Positions 7,854 to 14,681 of a stretch of DNA of 15,783 nucleotides are shown here, one piece after another. The stretch lies in assembly GCA_024695565.1 (NCBI GenBank), contig JAILHX010000089.1, forward strand, positions 1 through 15,783. Reading direction: 5' to 3'. The position numbers were made by a program, and so were the translations under genes. The notes below the pieces were generated by a model, which had not been told where the DNA came from, made no database searches, and was given only the letters and a program-made list of their open reading frames with translations. Position 1 is the first letter of the stretch. Each line of letters opens with the position of its first letter. Source of the stretch: Saccharofermentans sp. Lineage in GTDB: Bacteria > Bacillota_A > Clostridia > Saccharofermentanales > Saccharofermentanaceae.

Positions 7854-9320
7854 TCAAAGCAGCTTCTTCAGATTATTGCGTTCAGAAAAATACTCCACAA
7901 GATAATGTGTCGCCATGGCTGTCCTTGTACAGTCGAACCAGGTGATGTCAGGAGTGATGTTCTCATCCGTTATTACAGTGATGCGGTCTCCTTCGTTTAG
8001 GCGTACATTCTTTCCTATCCTGGTTGAAGATTCATTTACCAGAGCATAATCGAAATGCAGGCCCGTGTTGATATCCTGGAAGAAGGCAAAATCAAGAACG
8101 GTTGCCGCGCTTGAGATAAGCATGGCCGAACCGTCTTCGCGGAAGACCTTGATCTTTTTATCTCTCGGTTCGGGAAGCTGGATCTCAGGTTTCTCATTCC
8201 TGAACTGGAAATCTTTTTCGTAGATGATATCACCGTAAAGATAGCGCAGGTTTTCCCGGCTGGTGCTGATGAAGAGCCTGAACAGATTATCGGTCTCATC
8301 TGAGATGATAAGGTATTCGGAATTATAGAGTACTGTTCCGCCGCGTCCGACGATCGAGAATCCCATGCGTGAGAGATATCTGTTATAGATCTCGAAAAAA
8401 ACATCATACGGCTTGAGTTTTGATGTGCTCTCTGAAAGCTTGTCGCTTACTATAAGGACCAGTTTTTCGAGTGGGATCTTCTCCTTGCAGAATGCGGACT
8501 CCAGATCACGATCAATGTTGCTGACATTGCTGTAGAGTTGTCGGTATATGCTGTTGACGGATCTGCTTTTAATCTCAAATCCGACAATGAACTGACGGAA
8601 GTAATCAAGCTCCTTGTCGTCAAATTCTATTCCGGGATCGAATACGGTTCTTAAGATCTCATGAGTCTTTACAAGACTGTGGGAATTCTCGGCAGTTATC
8701 CTGCTGTATTTATCTTCTACCATTTTGCAGATGCCCGGATCCTCAACCCTGAGACAAAGATCTGTCAGGATATCGACAAAACGGTTGGCATTCACGCGTC
8801 TGACTATCTCGCTGATAAAGTTCCTTCTTGTATAGCCAGCGAGCAAAACAGGATTAATTGCGTCATCTTTCGAAGCAAACTTAAGATTATCCATTCTGTC
8901 TGCGATCTTTACATACAATGCGTTGCGGGTAAGCATTTCTCCGGGAAAATCATCATAGGATACCGCAATGGGCATTCCCGTCCTGTTCTTCATCAAATAT
9001 CTGTCGCTCATATCCGCCACTGAACCTGCAATCTTTGCGACTTTTTCGCCGAACGCGGAGGCGACCGTATCATTGCTGACCGCATTCTCTTCAAGCGTGT
9101 GGTGGATCAGGGCAGCGATCACGATATCACTGCCGCAGCCCCATTCTGCCGTAAGTGAAGCTACTCTTACCGAATGAGCGATAAGATCAGGAAATGTATC
9201 TTTCAATGCATCTTCAACGAAGCCATATGCAGTTCTTAATGTCTGTGCATCTAAGAATGCATTTTTCTCTTTACAGATACTGATCAGGTCTTCGATTGTA
9301 TTATTTATGTTGTATTTCAT
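7854..9320 (-). CDS. Degenerate RelA/SpoT-like protein (HD-like domain and TGS domain)
   Basis: A 488-residue protein with the layout of a shortened RelA/SpoT homologue; these normally exceed 700 residues and make or break (p)ppGpp. The N-terminal HD hydrolase region (about 30-200) keeps AHSVRVA (His49) and IADRMDNLK (Asp141, Asn145), but the signature HD-x-x-ED reads HHTLEE (73-78), so the catalytic Asp and the following acidic pair are altered. Residues 246-370 begin like a synthetase (KSRSVNSIYRQL) but lack its recognisable YRSxH-type substrate motif. Residues 388-452 are a clear TGS domain (IKVFREDGSAM, TVLDFAF, VRLNEGDRITVITDE), followed by a WFDCTRTAMA segment as in true homologues. It probably senses or scaffolds rather than catalyses, or uses another nucleotide. 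It follows the XRE gene by 30 bases, likely in one transcript. Confidence 0.78.
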   Translation of the reverse strand: MKYNINNTIEDLISICKEKNAFLDAQTLRTAYGFVEDALKDTFPDLIAHSVRVASLTAEWGCGSDIVIAALIHHTLEENAVSNDTVASAFGEKVAKIAGSVADMSDRYLMKNRTGMPIAVSYDDFPGEMLTRNALYVKIADRMDNLKFASKDDAINPVLLAGYTRRNFISEIVRRVNANRFVDILTDLCLRVEDPGICKMVEDKYSRITAENSHSLVKTHEILRTVFDPGIEFDDKELDYFRQFIVGFEIKSRSVNSIYRQLYSNVSNIDRDLESAFCKEKIPLEKLVLIVSDKLSESTSKLKPYDVFFEIYNRYLSRMGFSIVGRGGTVLYNSEYLIISDETDNLFRLFISTSRENLRYLYGDIIYEKDFQFRNEKPEIQLPEPRDKKIKVFREDGSAMLISSAATVLDFAFFQDINTGLHFDYALVNESSTRIGKNVRLNEGDRITVITDENITPDITWFDCTRTAMATHYLVEYFSERNNLKKLL

Positions 9321-9350
9321 AACAACGCCCCGTATGGTTCAGGAATTGGA

Positions 9351-10442
9351 TTATGTGCGGCTGTTTTTCTCAAAACTTTCCTTGATCATCTGGTACCATT
9401 CATCGTCATCTCTTTCGGATACTTTCCCGTATCTGAACATATTGCGCTCAAGGCTCTTTCTGATATACCTCTCAAGAAGCGATCTGATGATTATGGATTT
9501 CTGGTATTCGGAAAGCTCATTTGGTGTGTCTTCCGAATCCGAATAGAGCATCTTAAAGTTACGGATCAGTTCTTCGGTCTCTTCTTCTGCGCTGATGACC
9601 GGACGGCTCAGAAGGAGATTATGGTGGATCTCTTCTGCTGACATTGTCAGCGGAGTTCTTGAGATCCCGACATACTGAACGACGGGAGCACGTTCCCTTC
9701 CTTTTGATACGGAATTGATTGTTCCGATTCCTCCCAGATAAAAATCCTTATTGCTGTCTACACGGTGGAATATCAGTAATGCCCTGTCTGTGTTACCGTG
9801 GCTCAAAGTAACGAATGCGTGCTCAGGCGACAACTCAAAACTGCCTTGATAGAGGTTCCCGCGGCACTCTCTTGCAAGATAATCGATGACGGAAGAACTG
9901 TTATACTCAAGTTCCTTCATGATAAGATATGCTTTGCCTCTGTCTTCGATGCTGAGTGCTGCCGCACATTTGTATTCCGGTCCGCCTAAGCCGTAACCAT
10001 CTTTATAGAGATACAGGATCCCGTATTTAACTGATTCTTTCGGAGGTTCCGAATCACTGCCCTTATATCTGCCGGTGTCAAAATAATAGATCATGTAGAT
10101 ACCGCAGTACTTCTCGTATGTGGTTCCGGAATCCATATCCGAAGGTCTGCTTATTTCGACATAAGGCCTGTTTGCATCACCGGTTCTTTTCGTGAGGAAT
10201 TCATCTATATCAATTCCGTAAAGCTTCTTAAGTCTTACAAGGAATGAAACGCTCGGGATCCGGGCTTCCTTACAGTAATCACTCATTGTGGCAGGAGTGA
10301 TATCCGTCTTCAAAGCAAGCTCTTTTTGAGTTGTCTTATTCTGTTTTATGAGATTCTTCAGATTCGAAGCAACAATGGCTTTGATCTCGCTGTCGGGCAT
10401 CGCGTCATCTGTTCCGTATCTGTAGTCATTATCAGGAGTCAT
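9351..10442 (-). CDS. XRE-family transcriptional regulator with large C-terminal domain
   Basis: A 363-residue protein with a helix-turn-helix of the XRE/Cro-CI type at about residues 26-85 (LKNLIKQNKTTQKELALKTD, then ITPATMSDYCKEARIPSVSF and LYGIDIDEFL). The remaining 270 residues are not recognised. They contain beta-rich, tyrosine- and glycine-rich stretches (YCGIYMIYYFDTGRYKG, YGILYLYKDGYGLGG) that could form a ligand-sensing domain, and a charged helical C-terminus. The start is set by GGAGG (minus strand, complement of 10453-10457), 9 bases from the ATG. The gene is first in a minus-strand pair with the RelA/SpoT-like gene and is divergent from the small-gene run starting at 10732, so it probably controls itself and possibly the divergent genes from the shared intergenic region. 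Confidence 0.85.
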   Translation of the reverse strand: MTPDNDYRYGTDDAMPDSEIKAIVASNLKNLIKQNKTTQKELALKTDITPATMSDYCKEARIPSVSFLVRLKKLYGIDIDEFLTKRTGDANRPYVEISRPSDMDSGTTYEKYCGIYMIYYFDTGRYKGSDSEPPKESVKYGILYLYKDGYGLGGPEYKCAAALSIEDRGKAYLIMKELEYNSSSVIDYLARECRGNLYQGSFELSPEHAFVTLSHGNTDRALLIFHRVDSNKDFYLGGIGTINSVSKGRERAPVVQYVGISRTPLTMSAEEIHHNLLLSRPVISAEEETEELIRNFKMLYSDSEDTPNELSEYQKSIIIRSLLERYIRKSLERNMFRYGKVSERDDDEWYQMIKESFEKNSRT

Positions 10443-10520
10443 AAGAACATACCTCCACAGGTTTCATGTCTTAATTCTACTGCCGGTCATTAAGATTATT
10501 CAATAGGCTCAAGAACTGAA

Positions 10521-10611
10521 ATTAAGAAAAATCTGTATTATTGACGCTTAAAACCATCTCGAAAACCAGTAATTCAGCAAGTTAGTGGACAAAATTCAAA
10601 CTTTTCTTAAT
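10521..10611. repeat. 10-bp inverted repeat in the divergent intergenic region
   Basis: ATTAAGAAAA at 10521-10530 is the exact reverse complement of TTTTCTTAAT at 10602-10611. The core ATTAAG/CTTAAT also occurs at 10470-10475 and 10489-10494. The right arm falls between the -35 and -10 of the candidate plus-strand promoter. This could be an operator set for the XRE regulator encoded next door, but the region is AT-rich and chance cannot be excluded. Confidence 0.3.
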
Positions 10612-10623
10612 CAAGATTATAAA
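10595..10623 (+). promoter_or_regulatory. Candidate sigma-A type promoter for the small-gene run
   Basis: TTCAAA (10595-10600) and TATAAA (10618-10623) are separated by 17 bases, the ideal spacing for the main sigma factor, and lie about 110 bases before the strong ribosome binding site of the gene at 10732. The rest of the 10443-10731 gap holds no gene. No clear minus-strand promoter for the XRE gene was found in it. Confidence 0.4.
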
Positions 10624-10731
10624 ACAGTTTAATTATTCGGTTTATTTCCGTTGATAGCCTTACCTGGTCAGATTATTCTCAAACTATCAAAGGGTTACCC
10701 TAAAAGATCCTGTTCCAAAGGAGGAAAGCGT

Positions 10732-10950
10732 ATGTATTACATGATAGTCAAATCTTCATCCGTATACTCAACGATCGAGTATTACGCGAGATGTAATGAG
10801 TACGGAAGAGGAAAAACGGGAGAAATCGTATGGACTACTCAACTGTGTCAGGCTCTTGTCCTGGAGAATGCGGATTCTATTAACAAAGTCCTGGAGAAAG
10901 CCAGAGAAAGATCAGACTGCGGAATGAGAGTTTTCAGCCGTTTCTGTTAA
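10732..10950 (+). CDS. Small hypothetical protein (72 aa)
   Basis: A 72-residue protein that I do not recognise, beginning MYYMIVKSSSVYSTIEYYAR. It has no signal peptide or membrane segment and carries three cysteines plus one at the very C-terminus (FSRFC). An upstream in-frame TTG at 10651 would lengthen it, but the strong AAAGGAGGAAA at 10717-10727 fixes the start at ATG 10732. It opens a plus-strand run of small genes, 39 bases before the next, so one transcript is likely. It is a plausible real gene because of the very good ribosome binding site and candidate promoter. Function unknown. Confidence 0.6.
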   Translation: MYYMIVKSSSVYSTIEYYARCNEYGRGKTGEIVWTTQLCQALVLENADSINKVLEKARERSDCGMRVFSRFC

Positions 10951-10989
10951 GGGAATTTCAGGTTATGAGAATTAAGAAGGAATGATCCT

Positions 10990-11634
10990 ATGAGAGTTGC
11001 ATTTGGAAGATGGCAGAGACCGATACCTTTAGACGCTTTGGCTCCTGCATTTGGTCGCGGTGAAGGTTATATTTACTTCGAACTTCCCCTTAATGCCGGT
11101 GGAAGAACCCTCTTTTGCTACGACGAAGATCACACGCAGGATAACTGGCCGGACACTGAATTCAACGAACTGGTCGAATACACCATAAACGGCCGTCTCG
11201 ATCACTCGGTAAAAACAGCTTTCGCAAGCTTTGAATTCGACAGAGTAACAGTTGAGTTCAATGACAATCATATTGAAGTCCAAAACATCTACAACTTTCT
11301 GAAACTCAAGCCATGCTATTACGAAGCTGTTGTGAGGATGTTCGATCAATATATGACTGACATCTATTCCAAGATTACAGAGATCCTTGAAGATGAGCAG
11401 ATCAGCATTCCGGAAGGCAATGCGGTCTTCAAAGGAATAGAGTACGAAAAAGACGAGAATAAAGAGGTCATTGGCGAATATCTGGCATATGGTTTGGAGA
11501 TCAATGAAGGAGAGCCTGAAAAGGAGCCTGTCTGGTATAACCTTCAAGCCGGGAGACCATATTATACGGAACAGACATACAACGCATTCAAAAAGTTCGG
11601 TGTGCCGGTAAAGGATAACAGCAGTGAGGGATGA
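10990..11634 (+). CDS. Hypothetical protein, first of three related genes
   Basis: A 214-residue acidic protein of unknown function. It shares a pattern with the genes at 12183 and 12674: near the N-terminus a G-x-aromatic-F-x-L-x-LN segment (GYIYFELPLNAGGRT), in the middle FEFDRVTVEFNDNHIEV followed by a helix with RMFDQYM, and near the C-terminus WYNLQAGRPYYTEQTYNAF. This suggests a locally duplicated family, by eye rather than by a scored alignment. No signal peptide or membrane segment was seen. The ribosome binding site is AGAAGGAA just upstream of the ATG. The next gene begins 4 bases after its stop. Small acidic proteins in tandem arrays are often immunity proteins for contact-dependent or polymorphic toxins, but nothing here proves that. 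Confidence 0.7.
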   Translation: MRVAFGRWQRPIPLDALAPAFGRGEGYIYFELPLNAGGRTLFCYDEDHTQDNWPDTEFNELVEYTINGRLDHSVKTAFASFEFDRVTVEFNDNHIEVQNIYNFLKLKPCYYEAVVRMFDQYMTDIYSKITEILEDEQISIPEGNAVFKGIEYEKDENKEVIGEYLAYGLEINEGEPEKEPVWYNLQAGRPYYTEQTYNAFKKFGVPVKDNSSEG

Positions 11635-11638
11635 GTTT

Positions 11639-12106
11639 ATGTGGAGTTATATTTCAAGAGACGAGAGTCACTACAAAGAAGTGCTGTCAGAGAGCGTTGA
11701 GAATCTGCTTTCTTATTATCTGAAAATGACCTGGGAGATAGCAGCCAGCAAAGGATTTTCTCCTCCGGCGCCCTTCCAATATGAAGACCGGATGTATCTT
11801 TTCACCGACTACTTCAGGTTTGTCATTGTCGAAGAAGGCGAAGCTATACCGCTCATAGAACAGCCGGATGTCCTGTTCGGAAAAGGAAACGAATACGCAT
11901 GCTGCAGAATCGATCCGGACTCGCCTGTAGGTAAAACGATCTATGTCAAGGCAAAAGACTACGCAATACATTTACTGGACATGCTGGAGGAAAGATTCAA
12001 TCAAATATGCGAAAACGAACGCGAGATGCACTACTCAAAACCCGGTGAATCGTATTCATACACGGAATACATAAGCATCAGATTTTACTATTTAACAGGT
12101 TCCTGA
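11639..12106 (+). CDS. Hypothetical protein, possibly truncated by a TGA
   Basis: A 155-residue protein that I do not recognise, starting MWSYISRDESHYKEVLSES. The likely start is ATG 11639 with GAGGG at 11626-11630; an in-frame GTG at 11624 would overlap the previous gene. It looks soluble, with an N-terminal helical part, a beta-rich middle and a C-terminal helix (IHLLDMLEERFNQICENE). The frame ends at TGA 12104-12106, but it stays open for 18 more codons up to TAA 12161-12163, and that extension contains a zinc-knuckle-like YRCRKCGIEI. The stop may therefore be a recent nonsense change. It does not clearly belong to the three-member family around it, though it shares their operon. Confidence 0.65.
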   Translation: MWSYISRDESHYKEVLSESVENLLSYYLKMTWEIAASKGFSPPAPFQYEDRMYLFTDYFRFVIVEEGEAIPLIEQPDVLFGKGNEYACCRIDPDSPVGKTIYVKAKDYAIHLLDMLEERFNQICENEREMHYSKPGESYSYTEYISIRFYYLTGS

Positions 12107-12163
12107 AAAGTTACCTACAGATGCCGGAAATGCGGAATTGAAATAACAGAATCACATTCATAA
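12107..12163 (+). other. In-frame continuation of the preceding gene beyond its TGA, with CxxC motif
   Basis: Directly after the TGA the same frame runs on as KVTYRCRKCGIEITESHS and ends in TAA at 12161-12163. A CRKCG motif is typical of one half of a zinc ribbon and is unlikely in random sequence of this length, so the stretch is probably an old C-terminus of the preceding protein. Confidence 0.4.
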
Positions 12164-12182
12164 AAGGCAGCGAGGAAATACT

Positions 12183-12647
12183 ATGAAAGATGGTGGTTTA
12201 CATTTCTATCTGATACTCAATACCGAAGCTAAGACCAACTGGGAATATGAAAACGTTTTCGAATGGGAGTCAAAATTCGACGATCTTATCGCAAAGACTG
12301 CAAGCTATAACCTGTGCAACAGCGACGGCTTTTTCAAGTTCGACAAGATTTGTTTTGAACTGAAGAAAAACAGACTCAAAGTCTTTTCGGAATACGTTTT
12401 GTATGACAAGTATACGGAAGATTTTCACCAGATGTTTTACGACTACACAGATGGCGTAACTGCCAGCGTCAGCAGAGCTTTCAGGGAACATGATTTCTTA
12501 CTGCGCAACACCGGTGTCTTCTGGTTCAATGCGGATACGATCATTTACAACGACGAACCGCTCGAAGGCCTCTGGTACAAATTGGAGATTACGGACATCG
12601 ACAGGTCCGAAGCAGAGCATCAGATAAAAGCGTTATCAGCGGGGTAA
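12183..12647 (+). CDS. Hypothetical protein, second of three related genes
   Basis: A 154-residue acidic protein of unknown function. It follows the same plan as the gene at 10990: GLHFYLILNTEAKTNWEY near the N-terminus, FFKFDKICFELKKNRLKV in the middle, a helix with HQMFYDYTDG, and the C-terminal WYKLEITDIDRSEAEHQIKAL. It is about 60 residues shorter than that gene, mainly at the N-terminus and in the acidic insert before WY. The ribosome binding site GAGGAA lies 7 bases before the ATG. It is followed 26 bases later by the broken third copy. There is no signal peptide or membrane segment, so it probably acts in the cytoplasm. Confidence 0.7.
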   Translation: MKDGGLHFYLILNTEAKTNWEYENVFEWESKFDDLIAKTASYNLCNSDGFFKFDKICFELKKNRLKVFSEYVLYDKYTEDFHQMFYDYTDGVTASVSRAFREHDFLLRNTGVFWFNADTIIYNDEPLEGLWYKLEITDIDRSEAEHQIKALSAG

Positions 12648-12673
12648 CAAATTGCCCTCCAAGGAGGTGGCTT

Positions 12674-12989
12674 ATGAATCTGCGCGGAACAGTTTCTTTT
12701 TCATTAGTGCTGAATATTGCAGACAGAACTCATTTTGCATCGCATGCTTACGGGGCTCAGTCTGAATATGAAGCGACCGGAATCAATTTGGATTATAACT
12801 GGCTGTTAAAAGATATTTGGTAACGAAGCCGATTTGCCGGAAAGCGAGATCGTATACAAAGAAGGACTAGGCTTTTTTATCCCTTTCGAAATGGGTGAGA
12901 AGAGCAAATGGATCGACTGGTATAGAGTTCAGGTAATCGGCGCACATTACCCTCATGAGGCTTTGGAAGATTTAGGGCTATATCCCTGA
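12674..12989 (+). pseudogene. Broken third copy of the local hypothetical family
   Basis: An excellent ribosome binding site (AAGGAGGTGG, 12661-12670) precedes ATG 12674, which opens a 49-residue frame ending at TAA 12821-12823. Its start, GTVSFSLVLNIADRT, matches the G-x-x-F-x-L-x-LN pattern of the two genes upstream. The matching C-terminal half appears in another frame from 12822: LPESEIVYKEGLGFFIPFE and then WIDWYRVQVIGAHYPHEALE, ending at TGA 12987-12989. The middle of the family (the F-x-FD strand and the MF-containing helix) is missing, so the gene suffered a deletion and frameshift. A 49-residue product may still be made because the ribosome binding site is intact. Confidence 0.65.
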
Positions 12990-13046
12990 GAGAAACAGCG
13001 AAAACGCGTGAAGTATCAGGGAATTTACAATTTTATGGAGGGAACT

Positions 13047-13781
13047 ATGAGAAAACATGTATTCATCACACTTGCCATTATTATCGTTCTTTCTTTTACC
13101 GCATGTGGCATTGCGGAAAATCCGGCAGAGAGCGAACAGCCCGGACAGTACAAACAAAGAATTGCAGATGTTTATTCGAAAGGCGTTGGCGGTGTCCACC
13201 GCGTAGCGGATTACGATGCGTCCGGCAAAATGATCAAAGAAACCGAATATATTTATGATGGCAGTATTTCGTACATCACCATATTTAAATACGATGAGGA
13301 CGGAAGACTGATTGAAGAAACAGGCACAGATTGCAATGGGTCAATCATTACTACTGCTATTTATGAATATGATAAAGACGGTAATCTGATAAAAGAATCC
13401 AGCCGTGACCAGGATGGCAGTATATATACCAGATATTATTACGAATATGATTATGATTCGTCGGGCAGAATCTCTGTCAGAAGAGCGTATTGGGGCGACG
13501 GTGTTTATGCAGACCGCGTGGAATATGAATATGACTCTTCCGGTAACAGGATTAAAGAAACCTACTATCTTGAATATCCGTCTCCATACGGTCCGAACAG
13601 AATAGAAAGTGAGTACGATGCATCCGGCAAGATTCTCAGCGAACATTGTTACTATAATGACGGAAATAAGAATTACTCAATCGAGTATATCTATGACGAG
13701 TCCGGCAATCTGACAAACGAGGAGTACTATACGTATAGCGGTGGTCTCCATAGCTGGATCAAATATGAATATGTATATTAA
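13047..13781 (+). CDS. Lipoprotein with YD (RHS-like) repeats
   Basis: A 244-residue predicted lipoprotein. The N-terminus has a basic MRKH, a hydrophobic core and a lipobox-like SFTAC with Cys20 as the lipidated residue, so it should be anchored to the outer face of the membrane. From residue 56 on there are seven repeats beginning with YD and running YDxxGxLIKE, with YD at 56, 82, 108, 136, 162, 190 and 216; the spacing alternates between 26 and 28. This resembles the YD/RHS repeat units that form beta-sheet shells in wall-associated and toxin proteins, but there is no toxin tip. GGAGGG at 13037-13042 selects ATG 13047 over the upstream GTG 13008 and ATG 13035. The partner is unknown; carbohydrate or surface binding is possible. 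Confidence 0.8.
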   Translation: MRKHVFITLAIIIVLSFTACGIAENPAESEQPGQYKQRIADVYSKGVGGVHRVADYDASGKMIKETEYIYDGSISYITIFKYDEDGRLIEETGTDCNGSIITTAIYEYDKDGNLIKESSRDQDGSIYTRYYYEYDYDSSGRISVRRAYWGDGVYADRVEYEYDSSGNRIKETYYLEYPSPYGPNRIESEYDASGKILSEHCYYNDGNKNYSIEYIYDESGNLTNEEYYTYSGGLHSWIKYEYVY

Positions 13782-13869
13782 CAAGAAGCCCCCATTATTA
13801 TAGTCCCGTTCCAAACAGCCGGCGCGTTTAAATCTGCACAAATAGAAGATTTGAATTCAGTCACTTTTG

Positions 13870-13896
13870 TTAGCACTCGCCACTTGAGAGTGCTAA
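13870..13896. promoter_or_regulatory. CIRCE operator (HrcA binding site)
   Basis: A perfect CIRCE element: TTAGCACTC, nine spacer bases, GAGTGCTAA. HrcA binds it as a dimer and represses heat-shock genes in many Bacillota until protein damage occupies GroEL and inactivates HrcA. Here it lies about 100 bases before an Hsp20 gene. Confidence 0.95.
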
Positions 13897-13911
13897 TCAG
13901 GGGACTATAAT
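13884..13911 (+). promoter_or_regulatory. hsp20 promoter overlapping CIRCE
   Basis: TTGAGA (13884-13889) and a perfect TATAAT (13906-13911) are 16 bases apart. The -35 lies in the CIRCE spacer and the start of its right arm, so HrcA bound there would directly block RNA polymerase. Transcription would start near 13918, leaving a 5' leader of about 75 bases. Confidence 0.75.
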
Positions 13912-13995
13912 GAAGTCAGAACACAGGAACGAAGATCAATAGATCAGACCTCCGCTCTAATGCTCGGATAACAACATTCAAAGGAGATGATTATT

Positions 13996-14442
13996 ATGTT
14001 GATGTCCGGATTATTTGGAGAAGATTTATTTGATGACTTTTGGGGTATCCCTACACATGAACTGGCAAACATCGATAAGCGCCTTTACGGGAAACACGCA
14101 CGCCACATGATGGAGACTGATGTTCACGAGACCGATACTGATTATGATCTCGAGATGAACCTTCCGGGATTTAAGAAAGACCAGATCAACGTCAAACTCG
14201 AAGACGGATATCTTACCATCAGTGCCGCTAAGGACCACGACCAGGAGAAGAAGGATAAGCACGGCAGGATCATCCGCCAGGAGAGGTATGCGGGTGCCAT
14301 GCAGAGAAGCTTCTACGTAGGCGAGGGCGTTAAGACAGAAGATGTTAAGGCTAAGTTCGAAGACGGCGTCCTGACGCTTGCCATACCGAAGAAGGAGATC
14401 AAAGAACTCCCGGGTAACAACACCATAGCCATCGAGGGCTGA
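13996..14442 (+). CDS. Small heat-shock protein, Hsp20/alpha-crystallin family
   Basis: A 148-residue small heat-shock protein, an ATP-independent chaperone that holds unfolding proteins in the cytoplasm. The N-terminus is short (GLFGEDLFDDFWG). The alpha-crystallin domain spans about residues 40-137, with ETDTDYDLEMNLPGFKKDQI, LEDGYLTISA, a RSFYVGEGV strand and the conserved FEDGVLTLAIPKKE, in which the LTLAIPK pattern marks the family. The IxI-like tail IAIEG is present. The frame could begin at ATG 13987, but AAGGAG lies at 13981-13986 directly against it, so ATG 13996 (nine bases away) or ATG 14002 is more likely used. CIRCE and a promoter lie upstream and a strong terminator downstream, so this is a single-gene HrcA regulon unit. 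The family name is certain; I leave the symbol blank because several are in use. Confidence 0.96.
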   Translation: MLMSGLFGEDLFDDFWGIPTHELANIDKRLYGKHARHMMETDVHETDTDYDLEMNLPGFKKDQINVKLEDGYLTISAAKDHDQEKKDKHGRIIRQERYAGAMQRSFYVGEGVKTEDVKAKFEDGVLTLAIPKKEIKELPGNNTIAIEG

Positions 14443-14475
14443 ACATAAAAGGAACAATTACATAATCCCCAGAGG

Positions 14476-14507
14476 AAGTCCGGACCGCCTGTCCGGGCTT
14501 TCTTTTA
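14476..14507 (+). terminator. Rho-independent terminator of hsp20
   Basis: AAGTCCGGAC, a five-base loop CGCCT, then GTCCGGGCTT: a ten-pair GC-rich stem with one G-T pair, followed by a T-rich run (TCTTTTA). It lies 34 bases after the hsp20 stop codon. Confidence 0.9.
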
Positions 14508-14592
14508 TGGTGTTTTGGCACTTTTTCGCGTTTTCGCGTGCCATGTAATTCACACATAATCGTTGTCGTTTTGATGCCAAAATGAAGATTAT

Positions 14593-14620
14593 TTGAAAAA
14601 ACGCAAGTCTAACCTATACC
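14593..14620 (+). promoter_or_regulatory. Weak candidate promoter for the transglutaminase gene
   Basis: TTGAAA (14593-14598) and TATACC (14615-14620) are 16 bases apart, about 60 bases before the start codon at 14682. The -10 box is imperfect. The gap also holds TTTTGGCA (14513-14520), which can pair with TGCCAAAA (14575-14582), or as TGGCAC (14516-14521) with GTGCCA (14538-14543). Confidence 0.35.
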
Positions 14621-14681
14621 CATGAACATAGGGCACACCAAGCGGCCCGCAAAACAAAAACTGATCAAAGGGGAAATAGTA

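Larger units (their letters stand above)
13797..13911. repeat. 11-bp perfect inverted repeat flanking the heat-shock control region
   Basis: ATTATAGTCCC at 13797-13807 is the exact reverse complement of GGGACTATAAT at 13901-13911, and the CIRCE element lies between them. The right arm contains the -10 box of the hsp20 promoter. The left arm would give a TATAAT in the opposite direction, but no matching -35 is seen for it. Its role is unknown. Confidence 0.45.

Noticed and set aside
11029..11547. 172-residue minus-strand frame opposite the gene at 10990
   Set aside because: It is fully antisense to a plus-strand gene with a good ribosome binding site and paralogues; no family resemblance.
12104..12106. 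Selenocysteine at the TGA
   Set aside because: No cysteine-rich redox context at the TGA itself and no convincing downstream stem-loop; a nonsense change is simpler.
13041..13046. Lipoprotein start at GTG 13008 or ATG 13035
   Set aside because: The GGAGGG at 13037-13042 fits ATG 13047, which also places the signal peptide at the very N-terminus.
14590..14650. Cyclic di-GMP (GEMM) riboswitch before the transglutaminase gene
   Set aside because: An ACGCAA sequence is present, but the second conserved stem and its receptor sequence could not be found.
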